Made by a program: the position numbers and the translations under genes
The notes under the pieces: generated by a model
Told to the model about the DNA's origin: nothing
The model's input: the letters and a program-made list of their open reading frames with translations, nothing else
The model's database searches: none
Part shown: in pieces, positions 26,935 through 33,899 of the stretch
Layout of the letters: each line of letters opens with the position of its first letter
How positions within the stretch are numbered: the first letter of the stretch is position 1
DNA from: JBFWRK01 sp050248955
GTDB taxonomy: Bacteria; Actinomycetota; Acidimicrobiia; Acidimicrobiales; Ilumatobacteraceae
Direction: 5' to 3'
NCBI GenBank assembly: GCA_050248955.1
Contig: JBFWRK010000009.1
Location: 62,001 to 126,000 of the forward strand
DNA: 64,000 nt

Positions 26935-28148
26935 AGGACGACCTCGTCGGGTGCGGGGAAGCTGCGGGTGGTCACGCCGTGCGGCACGCCGTACGTCTGC
27001 GGTGGGTTGCGCGTGCCGACCAGCGCGTCCCACGCCGGCGCGAACGCGCCATCCACCGACGCGTCGATCACGAACACGCTCGGCATGCGAGCCGGGACCG
27101 GCGCCTTGCAGGCGATCGCGACCGTGGCGTCGGCGCCGGCCGCACCACGCAGACCGGCGAGCACCGGTGCCGAGACGGTGCCGCCGACGAGCACGATCAG
27201 CCCGCCGTGCAGTCGCGAGCCGAGAGCGCCGACGGCGGCCATGACCGACCCGGACCGCATGGGCTCCACCAGCGCCAGGTGCTCGAGCATGGCGTCGAAG
27301 CCGGTCGTGGTGGGGGAGAGATCGAGTCCTTCGCTCGTCGAGAAGCGGACGTCACGACCCGATTCGAGCGCGCTGAGCACGATCGACGCTGCGGCGCTGA
27401 TCGCCCGCTCGAACGACTCGGGGTCGTGCGACGTGACGAGCAGGTCGAGCACGACGGCCAAGGTCCTCGTCCCTTGGATCTCGGTCTCCCTGACCTTCAG
27501 CTCCTCGCCGCGCGCGCTCGCCCGCCAGTGGATGCGGCGCAGGTCGTCACCGGCCACGTACTCGCGCAGCGAACGGAACTCCTCACCCTGCCGTCCGAGC
27601 GCACGCATCCGGAGGTGCTGGCCGAGCTGCCCGCGGTCGGGGCCGGATCCCGGCACCGCCACTCGGTCCCAGCGCGGGAGCACGAGGACGCTCGTCATCG
27701 GCGCTGCGTTGACGGTGCGACTCGCCAGGCCGAGCACGTCGGTCCGCGTCAACTGCAACGGGCCGACGACGATCTTCCCCCGTTTGCGAGTCGGGAGGCG
27801 ATACGCGGCTCGGGCGGTGCGGCCGTGGCGCAGCGGCGCGAGGTGGAGCGAGGCGCCCTGCGTCGACGACACCGGGTCACGCATCGTCAACAGCGGCGTT
27901 CGCAGGCTCGCCCGATTGCTCGCGGTCAGCTCGACGCGGGCCGTGTCGCCGGCGTGCACCCGTCGCGGCGTGACACGGCGGCCGACCCGGAGACGCACCG
28001 GACGCAGCCGCACGACGAGGACCGCGGCGATGGCGATCCCGATCGCCGCTGCGCCGATGACGTACAGCTCGAGCACGCCGAACAGGCGCCCGATGAAGAC
28101 GACGACGGCTCCGGCGACGATCGCGAGCCAGCCCTGTCGCGTCGGCAA
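26931..28148 (-). CDS. DUF58 (von Willebrand factor A-like) protein
   Basis: 405 residues. Two adjacent amino-terminal membrane helices (AIVAGAVVVFIGRLFGVLELYVIGAAAIGIAIAAVLVV, read in two parts) precede a beta-rich region and the DUF58 signature GEEFRSLREYVAGDDLRRIHWRASAR. A vWA-like domain with VVLDLLVTSHD replaces the full MIDAS motif. DUF58 proteins accompany MoxR ATPases, which probably insert metal into or remodel them. The only workable start is a TTG at 28148, three bases after the moxR stop, with AGGACG upstream. Confidence 0.83.
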   Translation of the reverse strand: MPTRQGWLAIVAGAVVVFIGRLFGVLELYVIGAAAIGIAIAAVLVVRLRPVRLRVGRRVTPRRVHAGDTARVELTASNRASLRTPLLTMRDPVSSTQGASLHLAPLRHGRTARAAYRLPTRKRGKIVVGPLQLTRTDVLGLASRTVNAAPMTSVLVLPRWDRVAVPGSGPDRGQLGQHLRMRALGRQGEEFRSLREYVAGDDLRRIHWRASARGEELKVRETEIQGTRTLAVVLDLLVTSHDPESFERAISAAASIVLSALESGRDVRFSTSEGLDLSPTTTGFDAMLEHLALVEPMRSGSVMAAVGALGSRLHGGLIVLVGGTVSAPVLAGLRGAAGADATVAIACKAPVPARMPSVFVIDASVDGAFAPAWDALVGTRNPPQTYGVPHGVTTRSFPAPDEVVL

Positions 28149-28151
28149 GGC

Positions 28152-29132
28152 TCAGCGTCCTGACGCCCTCGGGGCCGTCGGGACCGGCACGGCGGCGAGG
28201 ACGTCCTCGATCGCGCTCTCGCCCGTGACTCCTTGGAGGGCAGCATCGTGGCGTACGAGGAGGCGGTGCGATAGCACGGGGAGTGCGAGTGCCTTCACGT
28301 CGTCCGGGGTGCCGAAGTCCCGTCCCTGGGAGACGGCGCGGGCCCGCACGGCCCGGGCGAGCTGGAGCGTCGCCCGAGGCGACATGCCGAGCGTCAGCGA
28401 CGGATGGCGCCGGCTCATCTCGGCGAGATCGACGAGGTATCCCTTGAGCACCGGCGCGAGGTGCACGGCCTTCGCCGCCCGCACCATCTGGAGGACCTCC
28501 TCCGAGGTCGCCACCGGCCGCAGGTTGGCGATCGCCTCGTTCGCTCCGAGCGTCTCGAGGATCGTCAGCTCGGCAGCGCGCGTCGGGTAGCCGAGCGAGA
28601 GGCGCAGCAGGAAGCGGTCGAGCTGTGACTCCGGCAGGCGGTAGGTGCCCTCCTGCTCGACGGGGTTCTGCGTCGCGATGACCATGAACGGCGGCGGCAG
28701 CGGGTACGTGCGACCGTCCGCCGTGACCTGGCGTTCCTCCATCGACTCGAGCAGCGCCGACTGCGTCTTCGGCGACGCGCGGTTGATCTCGTCGGCGAGC
28801 ACGATGTTCGCGAACATCGGCCCGGGTTGGAACTGGAACGTCTCGGTCGAGCGCTGCCAGACGCTCACACCGACGAGGTCGGCGGGCAGCAGGTCGGGGG
28901 TGAACTGCACGCGCCGCCAGGTGCAGTCGATCGAGCCGGCGAGGGCCTTCGCGAGGCTCGTCTTGCCGACGCCCGGCACGTCCTCGACCAGCAGGTGACC
29001 CTCGGCGAGCAGGCAGACCAGCGCGAGCTCGATGGCATCGGGCTTGCCGTAGACGATCTGCTCGATGTTCTCAGCGATCGAGGAGAACACGTCGGCGAAG
29101 GAGCGAGTGGCAGAGGCCGCAGTAGCAGTCAC
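28152..29132 (-). CDS. MoxR-family AAA+ ATPase
   Basis: 326 residues. AAA+ motifs are Walker A VPGVGKTS, Walker B VLADEINRASPKTQSALLE, sensor 1 VIATQNPVEQEGTYRLPESQLDRF, and a lid domain with GMSPRATLQLARA (sensor 2 Arg). MoxR ATPases act as chaperones for vWA-domain partners, here the DUF58 product encoded next. The GTG at 29132 is 8 bases from a minus-strand TAGCTT, so the operon mRNA appears leaderless. The ROK gene is divergent. Confidence 0.92.
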   Translation of the reverse strand: MTATAASATRSFADVFSSIAENIEQIVYGKPDAIELALVCLLAEGHLLVEDVPGVGKTSLAKALAGSIDCTWRRVQFTPDLLPADLVGVSVWQRSTETFQFQPGPMFANIVLADEINRASPKTQSALLESMEERQVTADGRTYPLPPPFMVIATQNPVEQEGTYRLPESQLDRFLLRLSLGYPTRAAELTILETLGANEAIANLRPVATSEEVLQMVRAAKAVHLAPVLKGYLVDLAEMSRRHPSLTLGMSPRATLQLARAVRARAVSQGRDFGTPDDVKALALPVLSHRLLVRHDAALQGVTGESAIEDVLAAVPVPTAPRASGR

Positions 29133-29140
29133 AGGAGCAC

Positions 29141-29146
29141 AAGCTA
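29141..29146 (-). promoter_or_regulatory. -10 element, leaderless promoter of the moxR operon
   Basis: TAGCTT on the minus strand lies 8 bases before the moxR GTG (29132). Confidence 0.55.
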
Positions 29147-29166
29147 GACGGAGATTCGAGGACCAC

Positions 29167-29172
29167 TACCGT
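29167..29172 (+). promoter_or_regulatory. -10 element, leaderless promoter of the ROK gene
   Basis: TACCGT lies 8 bases before the GTG at 29181 and 20 bases from the divergent moxR -10 element. Confidence 0.5.
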
Positions 29173-29180
29173 CACGGACC

Positions 29181-30047
29181 GTGGTCTCGGCACTGGCGGT
29201 CGACATCGGCGGGACGAAGCTGGACGTGGGTGTGGTCGACGCCGCGGGCGTCGTGCTCGTGCGGGAGCGGATGGCGACGCGGCGCGAGGATCCCTGGCCG
29301 GGGGTCGCCGCGCTGATCGACCGCGTGCTCGCGCAGGCTGCGGCGATCGGCGTCGAGCCGTCCTCGTGCGGTGTCGGCTGCGGAGGGCCGATGGAGCGTG
29401 GAGGCGGCGCCGTGTCGCCGCTCAACATCCCTCGCTGGCGGAGCTTTCCGCTGCACGACGCGATCGCCCGCCACACCGGCCTCCCGACCACGGTCGACAA
29501 CGACGCCAAGGCGCTCGCACTTGCCGAGGGCTGGCTCGGGGCGGCGGCCGGTGTGGACGACTTCATCGGGTTGGTGGTCTCGACGGGTGTGGGCGGCGGC
29601 ATCGTCCTCGACGGCCGACTGCTCGACGGCGCATCGGGGAACGCCGGGCACATCGGCCACGTCGTCGTCGTGCCGGGTGGACGCCCGTGCGCCTGTGGTG
29701 GACGGGGTTGCCTTGAAGCCGAGGCGAGCGGGACGAGCATCGCTGCGATCACCGGCGTCGCGGCAGCGGACGCCACGCCGGAGGTGATCGCGCGGACCGG
29801 GACGCTCGTCGGCCGGGCCCTTGCCGCGGCGACGGTGCTGCTCGACCTGTCACTGGCTGTCGTCGCCGGCTCGGTGGCGCTCGGCTTCGGCGAACCGTTC
29901 TTCGCGGCCGCCCAGCGGGAGCTCGACCGGTTGGCGACGATCGAGTTCGCGCGCGGCATGACGGTCCGCCCGGGCGGGCTGGGAAGCGACGGTCCGCTCG
30001 TCGGCGCGGCTGCACTCGCGCTCCGTCCGCCTCCTCGACGGAGATGA
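29181..30047 (+). CDS. ROK-family sugar kinase (glucokinase-like)
   Basis: 288 residues. It has phosphate-1 motif ALAVDIGGTKLDVGVVD, a phosphate-2-like segment TGVGGGIVLDG, GNAGHIGHVVV with the metal-binding His, and the ROK zinc motif CACGGRGCLEAEASG. There is no amino-terminal helix-turn-helix, so it is a kinase and not a repressor. The sugar is not determined; glucose or an N-acyl hexosamine are the common choices. The last ~70 residues are Ala-rich but retain the GSVALGFGE loop. The gene appears monocistronic. Confidence 0.86.
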   Translation: MVSALAVDIGGTKLDVGVVDAAGVVLVRERMATRREDPWPGVAALIDRVLAQAAAIGVEPSSCGVGCGGPMERGGGAVSPLNIPRWRSFPLHDAIARHTGLPTTVDNDAKALALAEGWLGAAAGVDDFIGLVVSTGVGGGIVLDGRLLDGASGNAGHIGHVVVVPGGRPCACGGRGCLEAEASGTSIAAITGVAAADATPEVIARTGTLVGRALAAATVLLDLSLAVVAGSVALGFGEPFFAAAQRELDRLATIEFARGMTVRPGGLGSDGPLVGAAALALRPPPRRR

Positions 30048-30055
30048 CCGCGCGG

Positions 30056-30061
30056 TAACAT
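30056..30061 (+). promoter_or_regulatory. -10 element, leaderless promoter of the acyl-CoA dehydrogenase gene
   Basis: TAACAT lies 6 bases before the ATG at 30068, in a 20-base gap after the ROK gene. Confidence 0.5.
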
Positions 30062-30067
30062 CGGGCC

Positions 30068-31285
30068 ATGCAGCCCACGTACGCGCCTGAGGCCGAGGCA
30101 TATCGGGAGAAGGTCCAGGCATTCCTCGCCGAGCAGCTCCCGGCGGGCTGGCGTGGCATCGGCGCGCTCGAGGGCGACGACGTCACGGCCTTCGTCGCTG
30201 CCTGGCGCAGGACACTGCACGAAGCGCGCTACCTGGCGCCGGGCTGGCCGCAGGAGTACGGCGGTGCCGGCCTGTCCGCGCTCGAGCAGGTGATCGTGGC
30301 GGAGGAGTTCGCCCGAGCCGGCGTGCCGACCGGCGGCGCGAACGACGTGTTCGGGATCCAGATGCTCGGGAACACGCTCCTGCAATGGGGCACCGAGGAG
30401 CAGAAGCGCCACTACCTCCCGCGCATCCTCTCCGGCGAGGACACGTGGTGCCAGGGCTACTCCGAGCCGAACGCCGGCTCCGACCTGTCGAACCTCGCGC
30501 TGCGGGGCACGCTCGACGGCGACCAGTGGATCCTCAACGGGCAGAAGATCTGGACGAGCGCCGGCCACCTCGCCGACCACATCTTCACGCTCACCCGCAC
30601 CGATCCCGACGCACCCCGCCACAAGGGGATCTCGTTCCTCCTCGTCGACATGCGCCAGCCGGGCATCGAGGTCCGCCCGATCAAGATGATCTCCGGCGAC
30701 AGTGAGTTCAACGAGGTCTTCTACACGGACGCCGTCTGCCCTAAGGAGAACGTCGTCGGGGGCATCAACAACGGGTGGGCGGTCGCGATGACGCTGCTCG
30801 GATACGAGCGCGGCGAAGCCGCGGCGACGCTGCCCGTGAAGTTCCAAGGTGAGCTCGACCGGTTGCTGGTCCTCGCCAAGGAACGTGGTCGTGCCGACGA
30901 CCCCGTGATCCGGCAGCGACTCGCCTGGTGCTACTCGAAGGTGCAGATCATGCGCTGGATCGGGCTGCGGACGCTCACCAAGTTCCTGGCGGGGCACCAC
31001 CCGGGTCCCGACGGCGGGATCTTCAAGCTGTACTGGAGCGAGTACCACCGCGTGGTCACCGAGTTGTCGCTCGACATCCTCGGTGCGGACGCCATGATCC
31101 CGAGCGGCCGTTGGCCCTCCAACGCGTTCCAGACGGATGACGAGGGCGCCCCGAACGACTCGGCGTCGTGGGTCGGTACGTTCCTGACCGCCAGAGCCGG
31201 AACGATCTATGCCGGCTCGTCGCAGATCCAGCGGAATATCGTGGGGGAGATGGTGCTCGGTCTACCGAAGGAACCGAAGGTCTGA
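30068..31285 (+). CDS. Acyl-CoA dehydrogenase
   Basis: 405 residues, FAD-dependent dehydrogenase of the FadE type. Visible are YGGAGLSALEQVIVAEEFARAG, the FAD/substrate motif YSEPNAGSDLSNL, the second FAD motif GQKIWTSAGHLADHIF, and the terminal AGTIYAGSSQIQRNIVGEMVLGLP. It oxidises an acyl-CoA at the alpha-beta position and passes electrons to ETF. Chain length or steroid specificity cannot be read. No other beta-oxidation genes are adjacent; a small gene follows after two bases, probably co-transcribed. Confidence 0.9.
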   Translation: MQPTYAPEAEAYREKVQAFLAEQLPAGWRGIGALEGDDVTAFVAAWRRTLHEARYLAPGWPQEYGGAGLSALEQVIVAEEFARAGVPTGGANDVFGIQMLGNTLLQWGTEEQKRHYLPRILSGEDTWCQGYSEPNAGSDLSNLALRGTLDGDQWILNGQKIWTSAGHLADHIFTLTRTDPDAPRHKGISFLLVDMRQPGIEVRPIKMISGDSEFNEVFYTDAVCPKENVVGGINNGWAVAMTLLGYERGEAAATLPVKFQGELDRLLVLAKERGRADDPVIRQRLAWCYSKVQIMRWIGLRTLTKFLAGHHPGPDGGIFKLYWSEYHRVVTELSLDILGADAMIPSGRWPSNAFQTDDEGAPNDSASWVGTFLTARAGTIYAGSSQIQRNIVGEMVLGLPKEPKV

Positions 31286-31287
31286 CG

Positions 31288-31542
31288 GTGGACTGGTTGC
31301 GCATCGCATCCGCTCTGGTGAGCCGTCCCGAGCTGTGGCCGACGGCGTTCCGCCAGGTCCACCGCCTCGCCGCGCCCGGCTGGTGGAAGCGACCACCGTT
31401 CCTGCCCGTGCCGGCGGGGGGCTATCTCCGGTTCCGGCTCGTGACCCAGTACGGCGATGCCGAACGCCGTCCGGAACCAGCCGACGTGATCAACTACCTG
31501 GCGTGGTGTCGCCGGTGGGATCGGTTGGGACGAGACGCGTGA
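31288..31542 (+). CDS. Conserved-looking 84-residue protein, unknown function
   Basis: 84 residues from the GTG at 31288, two bases after the acyl-CoA dehydrogenase stop. It is soluble, rich in Trp, Arg and Pro (PGWWKRPPFLPVPAGGYLRFRLVTQY in two parts; VINYLAWCRRWDRLG at the end). The GC bias at third positions and tight spacing to the upstream gene support real coding. No family was recognised. The upstream coupling suggests co-expression with the dehydrogenase, but no function is proposed. Confidence 0.65.
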   Translation: MDWLRIASALVSRPELWPTAFRQVHRLAAPGWWKRPPFLPVPAGGYLRFRLVTQYGDAERRPEPADVINYLAWCRRWDRLGRDA

Positions 31543-31595
31543 GAAGGCTGAAATCGTCTTCCGGACTCGGGCAGCTTCGGTAAAGGTTGCCAGCC

Positions 31596-32093
31596 ATGCG
31601 GAGCGCGCTCGTCCTCAACGCGACCTACGAGCCGCTCAGCATCGTGCCCGCGCGCCGGGCTGCGTGCCTGGTCCTCGCGCGGAAGGCGGAGATCGTCCAT
31701 GACGACGGCACCGAGATCCACTCCGCTCGGCTGAGCATCCCGAGCCCGACCGTGATCCGCCTGCACTACGTCGTGAAGGTGCCGTACCAGCGGGTCGCCG
31801 CGCTGTCACGGCGGGCGATCTTCGCCCGGGACGAGCACCGCTGCCAGTACTGCGGGCGGGCCGCGGACTCGATCGACCACGTCTTCCCGCGGAGCCGAGG
31901 CGGCTCGCACGCGTGGGACAACGTCGCCGCGGCATGCCGGCCGTGCAATCTCTTCAAGCGCGACCGCACGCCGACGGAGGCCGGGATGCGTCTCGCCCGG
32001 GCGCCACGAGCGCCACGAGAGCTGGCCTGGGTGGTCGTCGCGATCGGACGGGTGCCGGAGGACTGGAAGCCCTACCTGGCGATCGCGTCCTGA
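31596..32093 (+). CDS. HNH endonuclease-family protein
   Basis: 165 residues. The amino half (LVLNATYEPLSIVPARRAACLVLARKAEIV) and the HNH core (CQYCGRAADSIDHVFPRSRGG, then W/N and CRPCNLFKRDRTP) match the stand-alone actinobacterial HNH proteins found next to housekeeping genes. The four Cys would hold a structural zinc; the Asp-His and Asn-x-x-K residues form the nuclease site. Its cellular job is unknown; it shows no link to introns, phage or a defence operon here. The ATG at 31596 has AAAGG about 9 bases upstream. Confidence 0.85.
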   Translation: MRSALVLNATYEPLSIVPARRAACLVLARKAEIVHDDGTEIHSARLSIPSPTVIRLHYVVKVPYQRVAALSRRAIFARDEHRCQYCGRAADSIDHVFPRSRGGSHAWDNVAAACRPCNLFKRDRTPTEAGMRLARAPRAPRELAWVVVAIGRVPEDWKPYLAIAS

Positions 32094-32112
32094 GAACGGC
32101 GACGCTGTCGCG

Positions 32113-32772
32113 ATGACCTGGGCGGTGGAGCGTTTCGTCGGGGCCGCGGCGGAGTTCCACGCGCTCCCGCTGCCGCCCGCGGGTGGCGCGGAGCGTGCCG
32201 CATGGGTCTTCAGCGTCGAACGCCCCGCCCTCGTGCTCGGCTCGACCCAAGCGGCGGACGTGGTGGACGCCGAGGCGTGCCGCGCCGCCGGCGTCGAGGT
32301 CGCCCGCCGGCGCAGCGGTGGGGGAGCAGTGCTGCTCGTTCCCGGCGAAGTGGTCTGGGTCGACCTGGTGGTGCCGGCCGGCGACCCGCTCTGGCTGGAC
32401 GACGTCGGGCGGTCGATGTGGTGGGTCGGTGACGCCTGGGCCCGGGCACTCCTCGCATGCGGGTTCCCCGGCGCCACCGTGCACCGCGGCCGGCCGGTCG
32501 ACGCCCCCTGGTCCCGACTCGTCTGCTTCGCCGGGCTCGGTGCCGGTGAGGTCACGCTGCACGACCGCAAGGTGGTCGGTGTGAGCCAACGGCGGACCCG
32601 GTCGGCCGCCCGCTTCCAGTGTGGTGCGTACCTGCGTTGGGACGGCGACGCGCTGATCCGGCTCCTCACCGCGCCCCGTCCCGCGCTCGGCGAGCTCGAG
32701 TCGGCGGCCGTGTCGCTGCCCGTGGGCGCCGGCGACCTCGTCGCCGCGCTCCTCGCCGCCCTCCCCCGCTGA
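32113..32772 (+). CDS. Lipoate/biotin protein ligase-family protein
   Basis: 219 residues of the LplA/BirA catalytic fold. The substrate-binding motif VARRRSGGGAVLLVPGEVVWVDLV and the HDRKVVGVSQRRT segment with the conserved Lys are present. It lacks a carboxy accessory domain, so it could be an octanoyl/lipoate transferase or an incomplete ligase. A Trp-rich middle (WWVGDAWARALLACGF) is typical of actinobacterial members. It begins 19 bases after the HNH gene and ends at the edge of a long gene-free C-rich stretch. Confidence 0.75.
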   Translation: MTWAVERFVGAAAEFHALPLPPAGGAERAAWVFSVERPALVLGSTQAADVVDAEACRAAGVEVARRRSGGGAVLLVPGEVVWVDLVVPAGDPLWLDDVGRSMWWVGDAWARALLACGFPGATVHRGRPVDAPWSRLVCFAGLGAGEVTLHDRKVVGVSQRRTRSAARFQCGAYLRWDGDALIRLLTAPRPALGELESAAVSLPVGAGDLVAALLAALPR

Positions 32773-32990
32773 CCACCCTCGCCCTACCCCGCTCCGTAGG
32801 CCCCGCCCCACCCGGCCCCGCCGCACCCGGCCCCGCCCCACCCGGCCCCGCCCTGCCACGCGCCCCCGGTCCGGCCCCCGTCCCACGCCGGCCCGCGCCC
32901 CGCCCGCGCCCCGCCCCCGCCCCCGTCCCGCGCCGGGCCCCGGCTCCGCCCCGGCCACGCCAGCGCCCTGCTCCCGTCCCGGCCCGGTGC
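32773..32990. other. C-rich, gene-free low-complexity stretch before the division cluster
   Basis: About 220 bases with strong strand asymmetry: long runs of C and CCCG, few A or T. The frames that cross it encode only Pro/Ala/Arg strings without start signals, so it is not considered coding. On the minus strand it is G-run rich and could form quadruplexes. It contains a triple 15-base repeat (32809-32853). No promoter or terminator with a T-run was seen. Confidence 0.6.
32809..32853. repeat. Three tandem copies of a 15-base C-rich repeat
   Basis: CACCCGGCCCCGCCs repeats at 32809, 32824 and 32839, copies 2 and 3 identical and copy 1 differing only at the last base. Confidence 0.85.
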
Positions 32991-33047
32991 GATCCGGTTT
33001 GAGGCAGGGTTTTCGACCGGGGGCGATCGGAAACGCTGCCTTGGATG

Positions 33048-33093
33048 GGGGCGGCCGTTGGAGCGGCGGTGGGGCGGCCGTTAGAGCGGCGGA
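33048..33093. repeat. Two tandem copies of a 23-base G-rich repeat
   Basis: Copies at 33048-33070 and 33071-33093 (GGGGCGGCCGTT, then GGAGCGGCGG or AGAGCGGCGG) differ at only two positions. They lie about 190-235 bases upstream of mraZ. Confidence 0.8.
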
Positions 33094-33105
33094 CGGGGTG
33101 GTGGA

Positions 33106-33126
33106 GGGAGGGGTGGGGGGCGGGGG
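33106..33126 (+). other. G-quadruplex motif with single-base loops upstream of mraZ
   Basis: G-runs of 3, 4, 6 and 5 are separated by A, T and C, one base each (33106-33108, 33110-33113, 33115-33120, 33122-33126). This is the most stable class of parallel quadruplex sequence. It lies on the coding strand ~40 bases upstream of the mraZ -35 box and just upstream of the MraZ-box-like repeats. Confidence 0.65.
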
Positions 33127-33130
33127 CCGA

Positions 33131-33164
33131 ATGGCCCAGAGTGGCGCGAAGTGGGGCGAAGTGG
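33131..33164 (+). promoter_or_regulatory. MraZ-box-like array 1 (10-base-spaced RTGG repeats)
   Basis: RTGG occurs at 33131, 33141, 33151 and 33161, exactly 10 bases apart; the inner units read GTGGCGCGAA and GTGGGGCGAA. MraZ is known to bind several short G-rich repeats separated by 5-base spacers upstream of its own operon. The last unit overlaps the -35 box, a good position for autorepression. Confidence 0.6.
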
Positions 33165-33194
33165 TTGACAGAGGGGGGCTGTGGGGGGCAAAGT
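33165..33194 (+). promoter_or_regulatory. Promoter of the mraZ division operon
   Basis: A consensus -35 TTGACA (33165-33170), an 18-base spacer and CAAAGT (33189-33194) precede mraZ by about 88 bases. TTGACA is conspicuous in this G-rich tract. The -10 is imperfect. Array 1 of MraZ-like repeats overlaps the -35 and a second array follows the -10. Confidence 0.55.
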
Positions 33195-33217
33195 GGGGAC
33201 CGATGGGGAGCGGGGGT
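33193..33217 (+). promoter_or_regulatory. MraZ-box-like array 2
   Basis: G-rich units at 33193 (GTGGGGACCG), 33203 (ATGGGGAGCG) and 33213 (GGGGTG) again keep a 10-base period, giving TGGGG-N5-TGGGG-N5-GGGTG-type spacing at or just after the predicted transcription start. Confidence 0.5.
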
Positions 33218-33282
33218 GATCGCGAGGTCGCCTGAAGGACCCGCTCCAGAGGCAGGCACGACCAACGAAAGAGGCAAGGACG

Positions 33283-33699
33283 GTGTTCGTCGGACGGCAC
33301 GAGCGCCAGTTGGACCCGAAGGGTCGACTGGCACTGCCCTCGGCGTACCGCCCGCGCTTCGAACCGCGGTGTTACCTCGCCTTCGGCCTCGACGGCTGCA
33401 TCGACGTCCTGACAGCAGACGGCTTCGAGGAGGTGGCGAACGAGATGATCGAGAAGGTCAGGCGCGGCGAGATCAGCCGGGCCCAGCAGCGAGCACTCGC
33501 CGCCAACACCGTCGAGGTCCAGGTGGACGGCCAGGGCCGGATCACCATCGATCGAGAGCTCCGTGAGTTCGCCGGGATCGAGCCCGCCAGCTCGGTCGTG
33601 GTGGCCGGATCGTTCGACCGCGTGGAGATCTGGAACCCGGCCACCTACCAGCGTCAGACCGAGCAGGGAGGCGCCCTCATCCGGGGCGCTGCCGAGTGA
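33283..33699 (+). CDS. mraZ: Transcriptional regulator MraZ
   Basis: 138 residues, two AbrB-like SpoVT/MraZ repeats. The first begins FVGRHERQLDPKGRLALPSAYRPRF and the second contains VEVQVDGQGRITIDRELREFAGI; each has the DxKGR / DxQGR turn typical of the family. MraZ forms a ring that binds short repeats upstream of mraZ and represses the division and cell-wall operon. The GTG at 33283 is preceded by GAGG and AAGGA in a ~80-base leader. It is the first gene of the cluster, and its stop overlaps the next start (GTGA). Confidence 0.95.
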   Translation: MFVGRHERQLDPKGRLALPSAYRPRFEPRCYLAFGLDGCIDVLTADGFEEVANEMIEKVRRGEISRAQQRALAANTVEVQVDGQGRITIDRELREFAGIEPASSVVVAGSFDRVEIWNPATYQRQTEQGGALIRGAAE

Positions 33700-33899
33700 G
33701 GAAGGAGACCGAGGAGACGACATCCGTGGCATTCGGCGACGTTCCGCCCACCCGCAGCCTTCCGGCCAGCAAGATGGACAGCCCCAACTCCGCCCGCTAT
33801 CCGTCTCGCATGACCGGGGAGACATCCCGGCAGCACCAGCTGACCGGAGGGCTGCCGATGGGCGGAACCCGCCGAACACTCTTCGGAGCGACGCAGTGA
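33696..33899 (+). CDS. Unrecognised 67-residue protein wedged between mraZ and rsmH
   Basis: A 67-codon frame starts at a GTG overlapping the mraZ stop (GTGA) and ends at a TGA overlapping the rsmH GTG (again GTGA). The coupling on both sides is the same device used by the confirmed genes in this operon. Third positions are about 82% G+C versus about 60% at first positions, as expected for real coding here, though slightly below its neighbours. The product is polar, Thr/Ser/Arg-rich, without Cys, membrane helix or recognisable domain (TSVAFGDVPPTRSLPASK; GGLPMGGTRRTLFGATQ). It may be a small division-linked protein or simply a translated spacer that keeps ribosomes coupled. Confidence 0.5.
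   Translation: MRKETEETTSVAFGDVPPTRSLPASKMDSPNSARYPSRMTGETSRQHQLTGGLPMGGTRRTLFGATQ

Noticed and set aside
31596..32093. HNH gene as part of a mobile intron or defence system.
   Set aside because: No intron, integrase, methyltransferase or other defence gene is adjacent, and it sits among housekeeping genes in a tight unit with the lplA-like gene.
32619..33002. A Pro/Ala/Arg-rich open frame across the C-rich desert.
   Set aside because: It starts inside the lplA-like gene, has no ribosome site and only reflects the CCCG-rich composition.
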